Of a stretch of 64,000 nt of DNA, positions 49,834-57,360 are shown one piece after another. A program made the position numbers and the translations under genes. Location: positions 1,674,001 to 1,738,000 of the forward strand of contig QLII01000001.1 of the NCBI GenBank assembly GCA_003259005.1. Reading direction: 5' to 3'. The DNA is from Spirosoma telluris. Its GTDB lineage: Bacteria; Bacteroidota; Bacteroidia; Cytophagales; Spirosomataceae. The notes below the pieces were generated by a model, which was not told the DNA's origin, did no database searches, and saw only the letters and a program-made list of their open reading frames with translations. Each line of letters starts with the position of its first letter. The first letter of the stretch is position 1.

Positions 49834-50244
49834 TTAAAACGGCAAATCGTTACTTTCTTCATCAAAAGCTGCATTGAACGACATAGCAGCCGGTTGACTT
49901 TGCGAAGCCGGACGTGGCTGCGCTTGTTGTGCAGCAGCCGGACGAGCAGGTGCCGGCGCACCTTCGCCTTCGCCTAATTCAATCCGGAAAGCCCGCAATT
50001 CGGTATACCAACGCTCATTGTATTCACGCGACTCCGCACTAAATGTAGCCTTGAGTGTGTCGCCTAAAGCATACTGTTTCAGATCAGCAACTTTATCGCC
50101 CCAGGCCGTCAGGCAAACTTTTTTAGGGTATGATGCATCAAGTGTTTCAATAACAAATTCCTGCTTACTCCAGGGGCCTTTTTGGCTTTGCCCTGATACT
50201 TCAGGCAGAACTTTTATAAGTTTTCCGATTAATTCCAGTGCCAT
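49834..50244 (-). CDS. DUF3127 protein, probable single-stranded DNA-binding fold with SSB-like tip
   Basis: 136 residues. The N-terminal part (MALELIGKLIKVLPEVSGQS through about residue 92) is a DUF3127 OB-like fold of the type seen in Bacteroidota. Then a Pro/Ala/Gln-rich linker, and the acidic end DEESNDLPF. This end resembles the DDDIPF tip by which SSB recruits repair and replication proteins. The DUF3127 call is by recognition; the SSB-like role is inferred from layout: OB-like domain, flexible linker, acidic Phe-terminated tail. It faces both tRNA genes. Confidence 0.85.
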   Translation of the reverse strand: MALELIGKLIKVLPEVSGQSQKGPWSKQEFVIETLDASYPKKVCLTAWGDKVADLKQYALGDTLKATFSAESREYNERWYTELRAFRIELGEGEGAPAPARPAAAQQAQPRPASQSQPAAMSFNAAFDEESNDLPF

Positions 50245-50345
50245 ACGAATTGGACTTTTAAACGTGATTTAGAAAGATAAAAGTACGAAATTTTAGCCAC
50301 TTATGGACCACATTTGGGCAAAAAAGGAAAAGTTTCGAGCTTCTG

Positions 50346-50377
50346 TTTGGCAAAAGACAACAAGGCTCTTATCTTTG
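50346..50377 (+). promoter_or_regulatory. Promoter of tRNA-Leu
   Basis: TTTG at 50346-50349 and TATCTTTG at 50370-50377 are spaced by 20 bases, a near-consensus Bacteroidota promoter. The tRNA starts about 35 bases downstream, after a GC-rich leader. Confidence 0.7.
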
Positions 50378-50411
50378 CACCGCTCCGGCGGCCCGGCCGC
50401 AATCAGGAATT

Positions 50412-50493
50412 GGCCATGTGGTGAAATTGGTAGACACGCCATCTTGAGGGGGTGGTGCTGCAAGGCTTGGGAGTTCGAATCTCCCCATGGTCA
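50412..50493 (+). tRNA. trnL: tRNA-Leu (anticodon GAG)
   Basis: 82 bases with a long variable arm as in class II tRNAs. Acceptor GGCCATG/CATGGTC (one G-T pair), anticodon stem CCATC/GGTGG with loop TTGAGGG, T arm GGGAGTTCGAATCTCCC. Discriminator A, no encoded CCA. Confidence 0.95.
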
Positions 50494-50501
50494 CTTTAGA
50501 A

Positions 50502-50536
50502 AACGCTCAAATCAGCTTGATTTGAGCGTTTTTTTT
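50502..50536 (+). terminator. Intrinsic terminator after tRNA-Leu
   Basis: AACGCTCAAATCA (50502-50514) pairs with 50518-50530, followed by a run of T. A strong rho-independent terminator. Confidence 0.92.
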
Positions 50537-50885
50537 GCATTTTTCAGGAGCTTTAATGGCAAATAAATGGCATAGACTTCTCATTAATTAAGCAAGGTTC
50601 AATTAGGCCCAAAGTCGCAAAACGCTACCCTTATAAAGTCCCTTTCCTTTCGAAACCAAATGATATTAACCTAGCCAACAGTGGATTCTTGACTAGGAAG
50701 CCCCTTTGACTACTTGCTTACTTGTTTCTCTTTACTTATCATTGTGTTACCTAGTTTTGCGATGAATAAGTATTGGCTCGATTCGAATTCCAAGTTGATG
50801 TTTAGCGTTGTATAAAAACATATGCTGATCTACCTTCACGAAATCGTTGATGATCAGATATGTACTTCCCTAAACCTTCCTCACT
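50537..50885. other. Gap after tRNA-Leu without recognisable gene
   Basis: About 350 bases, AT-rich, with no frame I can support and no repeat of the tRNA 3' end. It opens the gene-poor accessory stretch 50.5-53.5 kb. The stretch just before 50886 may hold a promoter but no clear -7 box is seen. Confidence 0.5.
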
Positions 50886-51096
50886 ATGCAATTCCTTTTA
50901 TTGATCCTTTTGGGTATTACCCCCTTTTTAATAAAAGCACAAACCAATTACATTTCAACTACTCCACTTTCCTCTACGCCTGTTGCCTATAATACGATGG
51001 CAGGGGGTGGTGCAGGCAACCTAACCACAGCAGAAGCTAATTAATAAACAGCTAAAGGCTCAGATCGATGAGTTGAAGGCACTTATCAAAAAATAA
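50886..51096 (+). pseudogene. Remnant of a secreted repeat protein with C-terminal coiled coil
   Basis: From ATG 50886 a signal peptide (MQFLLLILLGITPFLIKAQ) leads to TNYISTTPLSSTPVAYNTM and GGGAGNLTT. This resembles the start of Bacteroidota proteins that go on with many NTFVGxxAG-like repeats. The frame stops at 51042-51044. The +1-related frame continues as QQKLINKQLKAQIDELKALI, a coiled coil like the C terminus of the same proteins, ending at 51096. The repeats between are missing. The frame jump is not a single lost base, so I read an internal deletion, not a sequencing slip. A 52-residue secreted peptide could still be made. Confidence 0.5.
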
Positions 51097-51149
51097 GACA
51101 ACAGTAAAAATTTGCCCAAAGGCATTCGTTTTTTAAACTAATCAAGGTT

Positions 51150-51341
51150 ATGAATCCATTTATCAACTTAAAGCGATCATCCCAGTACGGCGGTGTCGAT
51201 ACCTACTATGTCAATGTGCATCACATTGTCCGAGTGGTCCAGTCCCCTTCTGGAAGCCAGGTCTATACCGTAGGAGGGGACTTTTATTGTGATGAAAAGC
51301 CCAATGTAGTCGCCATGTTGATTAATCGGGTATATGAGTAG
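51150..51341 (+). CDS. Small soluble protein, function unknown
   Basis: 63 residues, no signal or membrane segment. Beta-rich (GGVDTYYVNVHHIVRVVQSP, SGSQVYTVGGDFYCDE), ending in a helical VVAMLINRVYE. Layout suggests a small beta domain with a C-terminal helix. In the accessory stretch after tRNA-Leu, same strand as its neighbours. No family recognised. Confidence 0.5.
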   Translation: MNPFINLKRSSQYGGVDTYYVNVHHIVRVVQSPSGSQVYTVGGDFYCDEKPNVVAMLINRVYE

Positions 51342-51433
51342 CGTATAGTACTTTCTCGTTTTTTAGCCTAAACCTTATTAGTTCTTAACCAGCTCCCTAA
51401 TGAAATTACCTATTAACGTAATAACACATACAA

Positions 51434-51676
51434 ATGAGCATGCTGATTATTTTTACGCTACTTCTGGCCATCACTAGTTACCAGATTATCATTGCACGGC
51501 GTGAATACGCTCACAAGAAGCAACTGGAGGAGAAGGAGCTAAAGGAAAAGTCTATCTCCAATCAGGCTATGACTAAGTCAGAAACAGGCCATTATGCGAT
51601 TGCTCCTGGCGAGTCACTTGCCCCTCAATTAAAACCTAAACACTTCAGAAAAACAAAAGCAGTTAACCAATCATGA
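51434..51676 (+). CDS. Small single-pass membrane protein with charged tail
   Basis: 80 residues. N-terminal helix (MSMLIIFTLLLAITSYQIII), then a strongly charged, probably helical tail (KKQLEEKELKEKS) and a disordered end. Its stop overlaps the ATG of the next tiny gene by 4 bases, so the two are coupled. Unknown function. Confidence 0.55.
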   Translation: MSMLIIFTLLLAITSYQIIIARREYAHKKQLEEKELKEKSISNQAMTKSETGHYAIAPGESLAPQLKPKHFRKTKAVNQS

Positions 51677-51770
51677 AGTATTTCTCCCAAAACCGCCCCT
51701 AATTATTGTATCCATTCTTATTGCATTGGCTATCGTTTATGCGATTGTCAATCAGGGTTGGCTAGGGTGA
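51673..51770 (+). CDS. 32-residue membrane protein (one frameshift)
   Basis: ATG 51673 overlaps the previous stop (ATGA). As written the frame stops after nine residues. One extra C in the C4 run 51696-51699 gives MKYFSQNRP followed by one long hydrophobic helix and the end NQGWLG. It is too short for a standard gene caller, but the coupling and the homopolymer context support it. Confidence 0.45.
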
Positions 51771-51864
51771 CAGCAAGTCAGACTTACGAAATCACCATCA
51801 GGAACCGCTACAAGAACCAGACTACCCAAGCCTGTCTATCCTACTAAATCAAAGACTAACTCTT

Positions 51865-51969
51865 ATGCCAACTCCTGCTGACCGTCGAATGCGTCCCATA
51901 CTGGTGATGGTGTTGATTTTGTGCTCTATCAGTCTACTATTGCTTTTCTATCTGGCACTGAAAGATTAA
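51865..51969 (+). CDS. 34-residue membrane protein
   Basis: ATG 51865 to TAA 51967-51969. A basic N terminus (MPTPADRRMRP) then one helix of about 20 residues and the end LALKD. Intact. Third small membrane protein in a row on this strand. Function unknown. Confidence 0.45.
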   Translation: MPTPADRRMRPILVMVLILCSISLLLLFYLALKD

Positions 51970-52096
51970 CCTCCCCTAAGTTCCTCATTTTGATAGCTGT
52001 GCAGGGACAGACTCTACAGGAACTCTGGTTGCGGGCCGGTAGATAGCAAGGTCTAGAGTGGCTAAAAGCGCTCCAAATTGCCTTGTCAATAATCGG

Positions 52097-52369
52097 CTAC
52101 TCCCCCGTATCCAGATTCCGGGACGCATTGTCTCTACCCAATAAGCGTATAGCATCTACCAATTCGATACGCTTACGAGTGTAATACACTAATTCCTGAG
52201 CGGCATTCGTATGCATAGCCTCATCGTCTGGAAACGCTCTATCCAGTGTAAACAACTCGATTGTCTCATACAACTCATCAATTAAGGCATCGCACTGCTT
52301 AATCATATCTTCCAGCAGCTCCCTCTGACGGCCAGCATCCAGATTGGGTTCATCGCTGGACTGTTCCAT
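52097..52369 (-). CDS. Small acidic helical protein
   Basis: 90 residues on the opposite strand to the small membrane genes. Predicted nearly all helical and acidic (LLEDMIKQCDALIDELYETI, then AAQELVYYTRKRIELVDAIR). No signal peptide. No family recognised; it could be a regulator or antitoxin-like protein but nothing shows this. Confidence 0.55.
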   Translation of the reverse strand: MEQSSDEPNLDAGRQRELLEDMIKQCDALIDELYETIELFTLDRAFPDDEAMHTNAAQELVYYTRKRIELVDAIRLLGRDNASRNLDTGE

Positions 52370-52435
52370 AATCGTATCTAAATTACCTCTTGGCTGAATT
52401 TTTTAGCATTCTAGCAGGTTGTCAGCGCTATACAA

Positions 52436-52576
52436 GTGCTTATTTCTATCGTGTTGGTAATTGGAGTCGCAGCAGATCAGCAACTCACAGAATCTATTCA
52501 TCTTGCTCAGATACGAACCAATCCGTACCAGGTGGAAACCTTTTTTAGCAAACGTTACAGGATGCAAAGTGATTAA
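52436..52576 (+). CDS. Possible 46-residue protein with N-terminal helix
   Basis: A frame open from about 52415, with GTG 52436 as the most likely start, reads one hydrophobic helix (VLISIVLVIGVAA), then a natural-looking QQLTESIHLAQIRTNPYQ and a basic end. It resembles the other tiny membrane proteins in this stretch. There is no ATG, so this is uncertain. Confidence 0.2.
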   Translation: MLISIVLVIGVAADQQLTESIHLAQIRTNPYQVETFFSKRYRMQSD

Positions 52577-53041
52577 TGACCCGAAGCTACTTCATTACCA
52601 AATAAACCAATTAAAGCTTATATAAACACGCAGAAAGAGGTTTTCAGAAAGCTGTTCAAAAAAGTAACGTACATAAAAAAAGGGCGTGGTATTCGACCAA
52701 ATCATTAACTCAAACAGCGGCTATAGCTGGCTTTAAAAGCAAAATTTTCCAGTTCACAATTATACATTATGCGAAAATCGAAAACCAGAATCGAATAAAT
52801 TCCAAATAGAAGAGGATAAAAATTGAAAAACAGATATTATATGATAATTTTGGTAACAAAATATAATACGCTATACCTTGTTGCTTATCTAGTACTCTTC
52901 CAATTTAGTTTCTCGGGGCGGCATCGGCCCGCAACGGCGGACCGTGTCCGACGCCCGCGCGGTAGATTCTTTTAATCCTATCGTCCTGATAGCCAGCTTG
53001 TTACCTATCAGAAGGATCTATTTTGGCAAAGTACTAGTGAG

Positions 53042-53197
53042 ATGCGCATACTATTCACTAAACCTTCTGCTACTATCCGCTTGCGTTTCGACTTTGGCTT
53101 AATTCATTTTCGTTTAATGAGCTTCAATCTGGCATTGGCACTCTTCACATCCCTAGCGCGGCAGGTGGAACGCTTAGATTCAGTAGATTATTCCTGA
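53042..53197 (+). CDS. Possible 51-residue protein
   Basis: ATG 53042 to TGA 53195-53197. Basic N-terminal part (KPSATIRLRFDFGLIHFRL) then a hydrophobic stretch (LALALFTSL) and an acidic end. Its start lies about 70 bases after the GC-rich island. Could be a chance frame. Confidence 0.3.
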   Translation: MRILFTKPSATIRLRFDFGLIHFRLMSFNLALALFTSLARQVERLDSVDYS

Positions 53198-53517
53198 AGC
53201 TGACCGCCATTGATGTTGGCATCTTTCAGAGCGCATTTCTCTCCTCCCGCGCCCTCATTACCCGTATATTTCTGTGTAGATAAGCACCGCTCGGCGAAAA
53301 AATCAAAAAAAACGTTATCCAAACCCCAAGGACTCCTATCTTTCCCTCGGATATTCAGAAGTAAAATTCAACGAATAAGGCATCCATTAAATCGAAAGAG
53401 CCAGAACTGGGCGATTGGTAGACGGGGCTTAGGCCCATGGTAAAAAAGCAATCAAACCAGGCAGGTAGCTATTGAGTAGAGCTACTAGCTCCAATTTGTG
53501 AGTCAGCATACATCACT

Positions 53518-56043
53518 ATGAACCCGTCAGAACCTATCCAGCGCCGGTTTAGCCGTCTCAAGCGTCAGTTAATTAGCCAGCAAAAGGAGCAGCGACGAAT
53601 TGAGCGACAACTAAAACTAAAGTCGTTACGACTTAGCAGGGCGGAAGAACAACGAAGCCTGCTTACCGATGCGTTGAACCAGCAGGTAAAAATAAATCTT
53701 GAGCAAGGCCAACAACATGACTATCAGTACCGACAACTTATCGATTCAGTACAGGATATAATTTTCAAAATTTCGCCTGAAGGCTACTTTACCTTTGCTA
53801 ATTCGATGATGGAGGCCTGCTTAGGATACACGCAGGCTGAGCTGGTTGGCCGGCATTTTGTCCATCTGATCCTGCCCGATTATCGAGCTGAGCTAATTCG
53901 GTTCTACCAAACAATGGTTCAAACCGGACAAGCAGCAACCTACATTGAGTTTCCGGTTCGAGCGAAAGATGGGCGCACCGTTTGGATTGGCCAAACCGTT
54001 GGCCTGATTAAGGATACGCAGCAGGTTCCTGAACTGGTGGCGGTAGCCAGGGACATCACCCAACGAAAACTCACCGAAGATTCTTTTCAGTTGACCCAGG
54101 CTCGTCTGGAGTCACTCATTACAAATCTGCACACGGGCGTGCTGGTAGAAGATGAGAACCGAAAAATTATCTTAACCAATCAATTGTATTGCGATCTGTT
54201 CAGCATTGACCAATCGCCTGAAGCCTTGATTGGACAGTCGTTCATATCGGTAGCGAGTCCGCCTACCTTTTTATTTGTCAATGCAGACCAGTTCTTTCAT
54301 CGGATGGACGAAGTGGTCAACAATCGGGTCGCTGTCAGGGATCGGATGATTCGGTTGGCCGATGGGCGAATTCTGGAATGGGATTATATTCCCATCTGGC
54401 TGGATGGTCACTATCGGGGACACCTGTGGAAGTATCGCGATATTACCCTGAAGTACCAGTCGGATGAACGAATTCGCAAAAGCGAAGAAAAGTACCGGAC
54501 CATCATGAACACGATGGAACTGGGCTTACTCGAAGTCGATAACGATCAAACCATTCTGCGCGCCTACGAACGTTTTTGCCAGATGCTGGGCTACACCGAG
54601 GACGAACTACTTGGCAAAAACGCAGCCGATTTACTGGTTCAGCCTGAGTTTAAGCCCGTAATTGACCAGCAGCAAGGGCAACGTAAACAGGGTAATGCAG
54701 GCTCTTATGAACTGGCACTGACCCGAAAAGATGGCAGTCGAATCTGGGTATTGGTGAGTGGTGTACCAATCATGGATGAACATGGCATTTTGGTGGGCTC
54801 AATGGGTATCCATTACGATTTGAGTGAGCGTAAACGGCTCGAAGAGGAATTAGCCCTTGCCCGGCAAATAGCGGAGGAAGCCCGTCATACCGAAAAGCAG
54901 TTTCTGGCCAATATGAGCCACGAAATTCGCACACCTCTCAATGCAATCCTTGGGTTTTCAAATCTATTGGAAACGACCACCCTTGATGCTGAACAAACAG
55001 AATTTGCCAGTTTCATCCGAACAGCGGGTAAAAATCTGCTCAACATTGTTAATGATATTCTCGACATCTCGAAGATCGAAGCGGGCATGTTGCCCTTAGA
55101 GTCGATTCCGTTTAGTATTCCCTCGCTGGCCGATTCTATCCGAATCATGCTTCACGCGGCAGCTAGCGACAAAAATCTGTGGCTAACCGTCGAAACCGAT
55201 CCAACCATACCTCCCGTTGTACTCGGCGATCCGACCCGACTAACGCAGATTTTAGTGAATTTACTAAACAATGCGATCAAGTTTACCCAGCGGGGGGGCG
55301 TCAGGGTCCGAATTGAAAAAAGAGCGGAAACGCCTGAAGTCGTGCGGGTGCGATTCAGTGTAGAAGATACAGGTATTGGTATGGCTCCCGATATATTACC
55401 GCATATTTTCGAGCGCTTCCGTCAGGCCAGTGATTTTACAACCCGCTACTACGGCGGCACCGGTCTCGGTCTGAATATTGTCAGATCGCTTACCGAAATG
55501 CAGGGTGGGTGGGTTAATGTATCCAGTACTCTCGGAACAGGTTCCTGTTTTACGCTTGAAATCCCTTATAAAGTAGCCACTACACCGGTCGATCAGCTTA
55601 TCCAGGGGTCGCCTATGAGCTTAAATCCGGAACTGTCAAACCTGCGAATTCTAATCGTGGAAGATAACCTGATGAACCAGAAACTGGCCCTCCAGGTACT
55701 CAAGCGACTGGGGTATTCTGCTCAGGTGGCCGAAAATGGTCAACTGGCGCTTGATCGTTTGGAAGAGGAAGACTTTGATCTGATTTTAATGGACATTCAA
55801 ATGCCAGTTATGGATGGATATACAGCCACTCGTCGCATTCGAACGCTGTTAAATAAAGAGGTGCCCATCATTGCCATGACGGCTCATGCATTAGCCAGTG
55901 AGCGAGAGCTGTGCCTCCAAGCGGGTATGAACGACTTTCTGCCCAAGCCTTTCCAGGTTGAGGAATTGCAGCGTATTTTACGCAAGTACACCCCCTTCAC
56001 TATGCGGAGGGACCTGCCTCAACCAAACCTAAGGAAATGGTGA
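53518..56043 (+). CDS. Hybrid sensor histidine kinase with PAS domains and receiver
   Basis: 841 residues, no membrane segments, so cytoplasmic. N-terminal basic coiled coil (residues about 5-65), three PAS domains (starting near DSVQDIIFKISPEGYF, TNLHTGVLVEDENRK and TIMNTMELGLLEVDN), HisKA with His468 in NMSHEIRTPLNAIL, HATPase with DTGIGMAPD and GGTGLGLNIV, and a C-terminal receiver with Asp759 in LILMDIQMPVMDGY. The next gene overlaps by 7 bases and encodes an Hpt domain, so the expected relay is His, Asp, Hpt His, then an unlinked regulator. The stimulus, perhaps redox or a small molecule, is unknown. Confidence 0.94.
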   Translation: MNPSEPIQRRFSRLKRQLISQQKEQRRIERQLKLKSLRLSRAEEQRSLLTDALNQQVKINLEQGQQHDYQYRQLIDSVQDIIFKISPEGYFTFANSMMEACLGYTQAELVGRHFVHLILPDYRAELIRFYQTMVQTGQAATYIEFPVRAKDGRTVWIGQTVGLIKDTQQVPELVAVARDITQRKLTEDSFQLTQARLESLITNLHTGVLVEDENRKIILTNQLYCDLFSIDQSPEALIGQSFISVASPPTFLFVNADQFFHRMDEVVNNRVAVRDRMIRLADGRILEWDYIPIWLDGHYRGHLWKYRDITLKYQSDERIRKSEEKYRTIMNTMELGLLEVDNDQTILRAYERFCQMLGYTEDELLGKNAADLLVQPEFKPVIDQQQGQRKQGNAGSYELALTRKDGSRIWVLVSGVPIMDEHGILVGSMGIHYDLSERKRLEEELALARQIAEEARHTEKQFLANMSHEIRTPLNAILGFSNLLETTTLDAEQTEFASFIRTAGKNLLNIVNDILDISKIEAGMLPLESIPFSIPSLADSIRIMLHAAASDKNLWLTVETDPTIPPVVLGDPTRLTQILVNLLNNAIKFTQRGGVRVRIEKRAETPEVVRVRFSVEDTGIGMAPDILPHIFERFRQASDFTTRYYGGTGLGLNIVRSLTEMQGGWVNVSSTLGTGSCFTLEIPYKVATTPVDQLIQGSPMSLNPELSNLRILIVEDNLMNQKLALQVLKRLGYSAQVAENGQLALDRLEEEDFDLILMDIQMPVMDGYTATRRIRTLLNKEVPIIAMTAHALASERELCLQAGMNDFLPKPFQVEELQRILRKYTPFTMRRDLPQPNLRKW

Positions 56044-56396
56044 CACTAACGCCTAGTTTCTCCTTAGAGGCCTTGTTAAGTGCGTTGGACAACGATAGAG
56101 AATTTGCAGCAGAGGTCATGGAGTTATTTTTGGAACAAACTCCGGGCGAGATTCAACAAATTCAGCAACGCCTGGAACAAAACGACCTGACCGCAATTGG
56201 CGGAATTATACATGCCCAAAAAGTTGCCTTTAAAATGTTTGGTTTAACCGAGATGGTTCGGTTAAGTGAGACATTGGGGGCCCGCATAACTGATAAGCAA
56301 TCTGTCGCAGAAGTAGCCCCACTGGTAAAGCAGTACCTACAAACGCTTGAAGCAGAATTACCGCTTATCCAATCTACCTTCAATCGAATGATTTAG
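56037..56396 (+). CDS. Histidine phosphotransfer (Hpt) domain protein
   Basis: 119 residues, all helical. Phospho-accepting His in GGIIHAQKVAFKMFGL, the pattern H-x-x-K found in Hpt domains. Starts inside the end of the hybrid kinase gene (7-base overlap), so the two are co-translated. It should receive phosphate from the kinase receiver and pass it on. No dedicated output regulator follows. Confidence 0.88.
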   Translation: MVTLTPSFSLEALLSALDNDREFAAEVMELFLEQTPGEIQQIQQRLEQNDLTAIGGIIHAQKVAFKMFGLTEMVRLSETLGARITDKQSVAEVAPLVKQYLQTLEAELPLIQSTFNRMI

Positions 56397-56467
56397 GCAG
56401 GTGAGTTCACCTCATCGTCGCTCAACAGAAAATTTGAAATAACCCCAATTAAACTTATGGACTACCT

Positions 56468-56875
56468 ATGCGCTTAACCTATGTATTGCTTTCTGTTGGT
56501 GTTGCCCTAATTCTTTATTTAAGCTGGCAACCTCATTATGATTTTAAACATATATGGTTCATTCCTAATTGGTTGTCGCGCTGGACCGACGTTCACGCGA
56601 ATGGAAATATACGCACAGCAGTTCCTTTTGTATTTATGGGTTTATTTGCCGGTTTTTTACCTTCTCCACAACCCCGATCCGTATACCAGTGGCTGATATT
56701 GTGGCTAATTCTAATCGGGATTGTGACTCTGGCAGAAGTTGGGCAACTGCTTATCCCTAGTCGTTTCTTTAGTTTTGAGGATATTGGGTGGGGAGCGACA
56801 GGGGCTTTGGCGGGCCTGTTTACGGCATTTATCCTGGTAACCAGTCTCAAAAAGAGCAAATCTCAGCGTAAATAA
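56468..56875 (+). CDS. VanZ-like membrane protein
   Basis: 135 residues with four hydrophobic segments. VHANGNIRTAVPFVFMGLFA, a charged AEVGQLLIPSRFFSFEDI in the last loop and a Gly-rich final helix match the VanZ-like pattern (helix, conserved E-Q and R-D residues, helix). Family members occur widely in Bacteroidota with unclear roles. Ends in a basic tail. Confidence 0.75.
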   Translation: MRLTYVLLSVGVALILYLSWQPHYDFKHIWFIPNWLSRWTDVHANGNIRTAVPFVFMGLFAGFLPSPQPRSVYQWLILWLILIGIVTLAEVGQLLIPSRFFSFEDIGWGATGALAGLFTAFILVTSLKKSKSQRK

Positions 56876-57004
56876 CAGTTTTTGCCAGCCGATTCAACAA
56901 AGCGAATAATAGCCTTAAAAACACTAAAAATTAACAGTCTGTCTGCTTGGTAAATTACGAGAAAAAACGTATTTTTACTATAGATAATCAGCTAGTTAAC
57001 CAGC

Positions 57005-57256
57005 ATGCAACCTCAACAAATCCCCTCTCCGACTCCGTTTCGGCCGAGCCCGGAAAACTTTATAAATGATGTTGAAAATTGCCTCAGCCTGTATACGTTA
57101 AATGAGTTGAAAGACCGGCTGATCAATCAGTATCGGGTTAATCCAATGATCAACGCCGAAGCGTATGATACTATCTGGAAAGCGATGCACCGGAAATCCT
57201 GGTCCCTCAAAGGCAAGTGGAATAAATACCGCCATCGCTTCCTGGCCCTTTCGTAA
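57005..57256 (+). CDS. Small soluble protein, function unknown
   Basis: 83 residues. Pro-rich N terminus (MQPQQIPSPTPFRPSPENF), then helices (NDVENCLSLYTLNELKDRLI and a basic RKSWSLKGKWNKYRHRF). No signal peptide. Not recognised. Ends before a convergent palindrome. Confidence 0.5.
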   Translation: MQPQQIPSPTPFRPSPENFINDVENCLSLYTLNELKDRLINQYRVNPMINAEAYDTIWKAMHRKSWSLKGKWNKYRHRFLALS

Positions 57257-57278
57257 ACACAGTCTTACGTAAATCTTT

Positions 57279-57357
57279 TAGTAAACATAGAGATACAGAA
57301 AACACTGAGAAGTGAAACTTTTATAATTCCGTGTTCTCTGTACCTCTGTGTTTACTA
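57279..57357. repeat. Imperfect 25-base palindrome between convergent genes
   Basis: Core arms 57281-57305 and 57331-57355 match at 22 of 25 positions, extended by TAG/CTA at the ends. The units (CAGAGGTACAGAGAACAC-like) belong to a repeat style seen in intergenic hairpins of many environmental bacteria. Between the small gene and the PHP-like gene. Confidence 0.8.
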
Positions 57358-57360
57358 GTT

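Larger units (their letters stand above)
52370..53517. other. Gene-poor stretch with a GC-rich island
   Basis: About 1.15 kb with no gene I can name. Two short frames are listed separately (52436-52576 and 53042-53197). From 52577 to 52913 the sequence is clearly AT-rich; it then switches abruptly to a GC-rich patch at about 52914-52972 with a small CGGAC/GTCCG hairpin, and back. Just ahead of the sensor gene is a GTAGCT/AGCTAC hairpin (about 53465-53484). The composition break suggests joined pieces of different origin. Confidence 0.5.

Noticed and set aside
50303..50566. 87-residue frame across tRNA-Leu
   Set aside because: It reads through the promoter, tRNA and terminator, so it is a shadow.
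53210..53443. 77-residue frame ahead of the hybrid kinase
   Set aside because: No ATG start, basic and low-complexity composition, no domain pattern. It looks like a chance frame.
50412..53517. Integrative element using tRNA-Leu as attachment site
   Set aside because: I found no integrase and no second copy of the tRNA 3' end downstream. Kept only as a weak inference in the findings.
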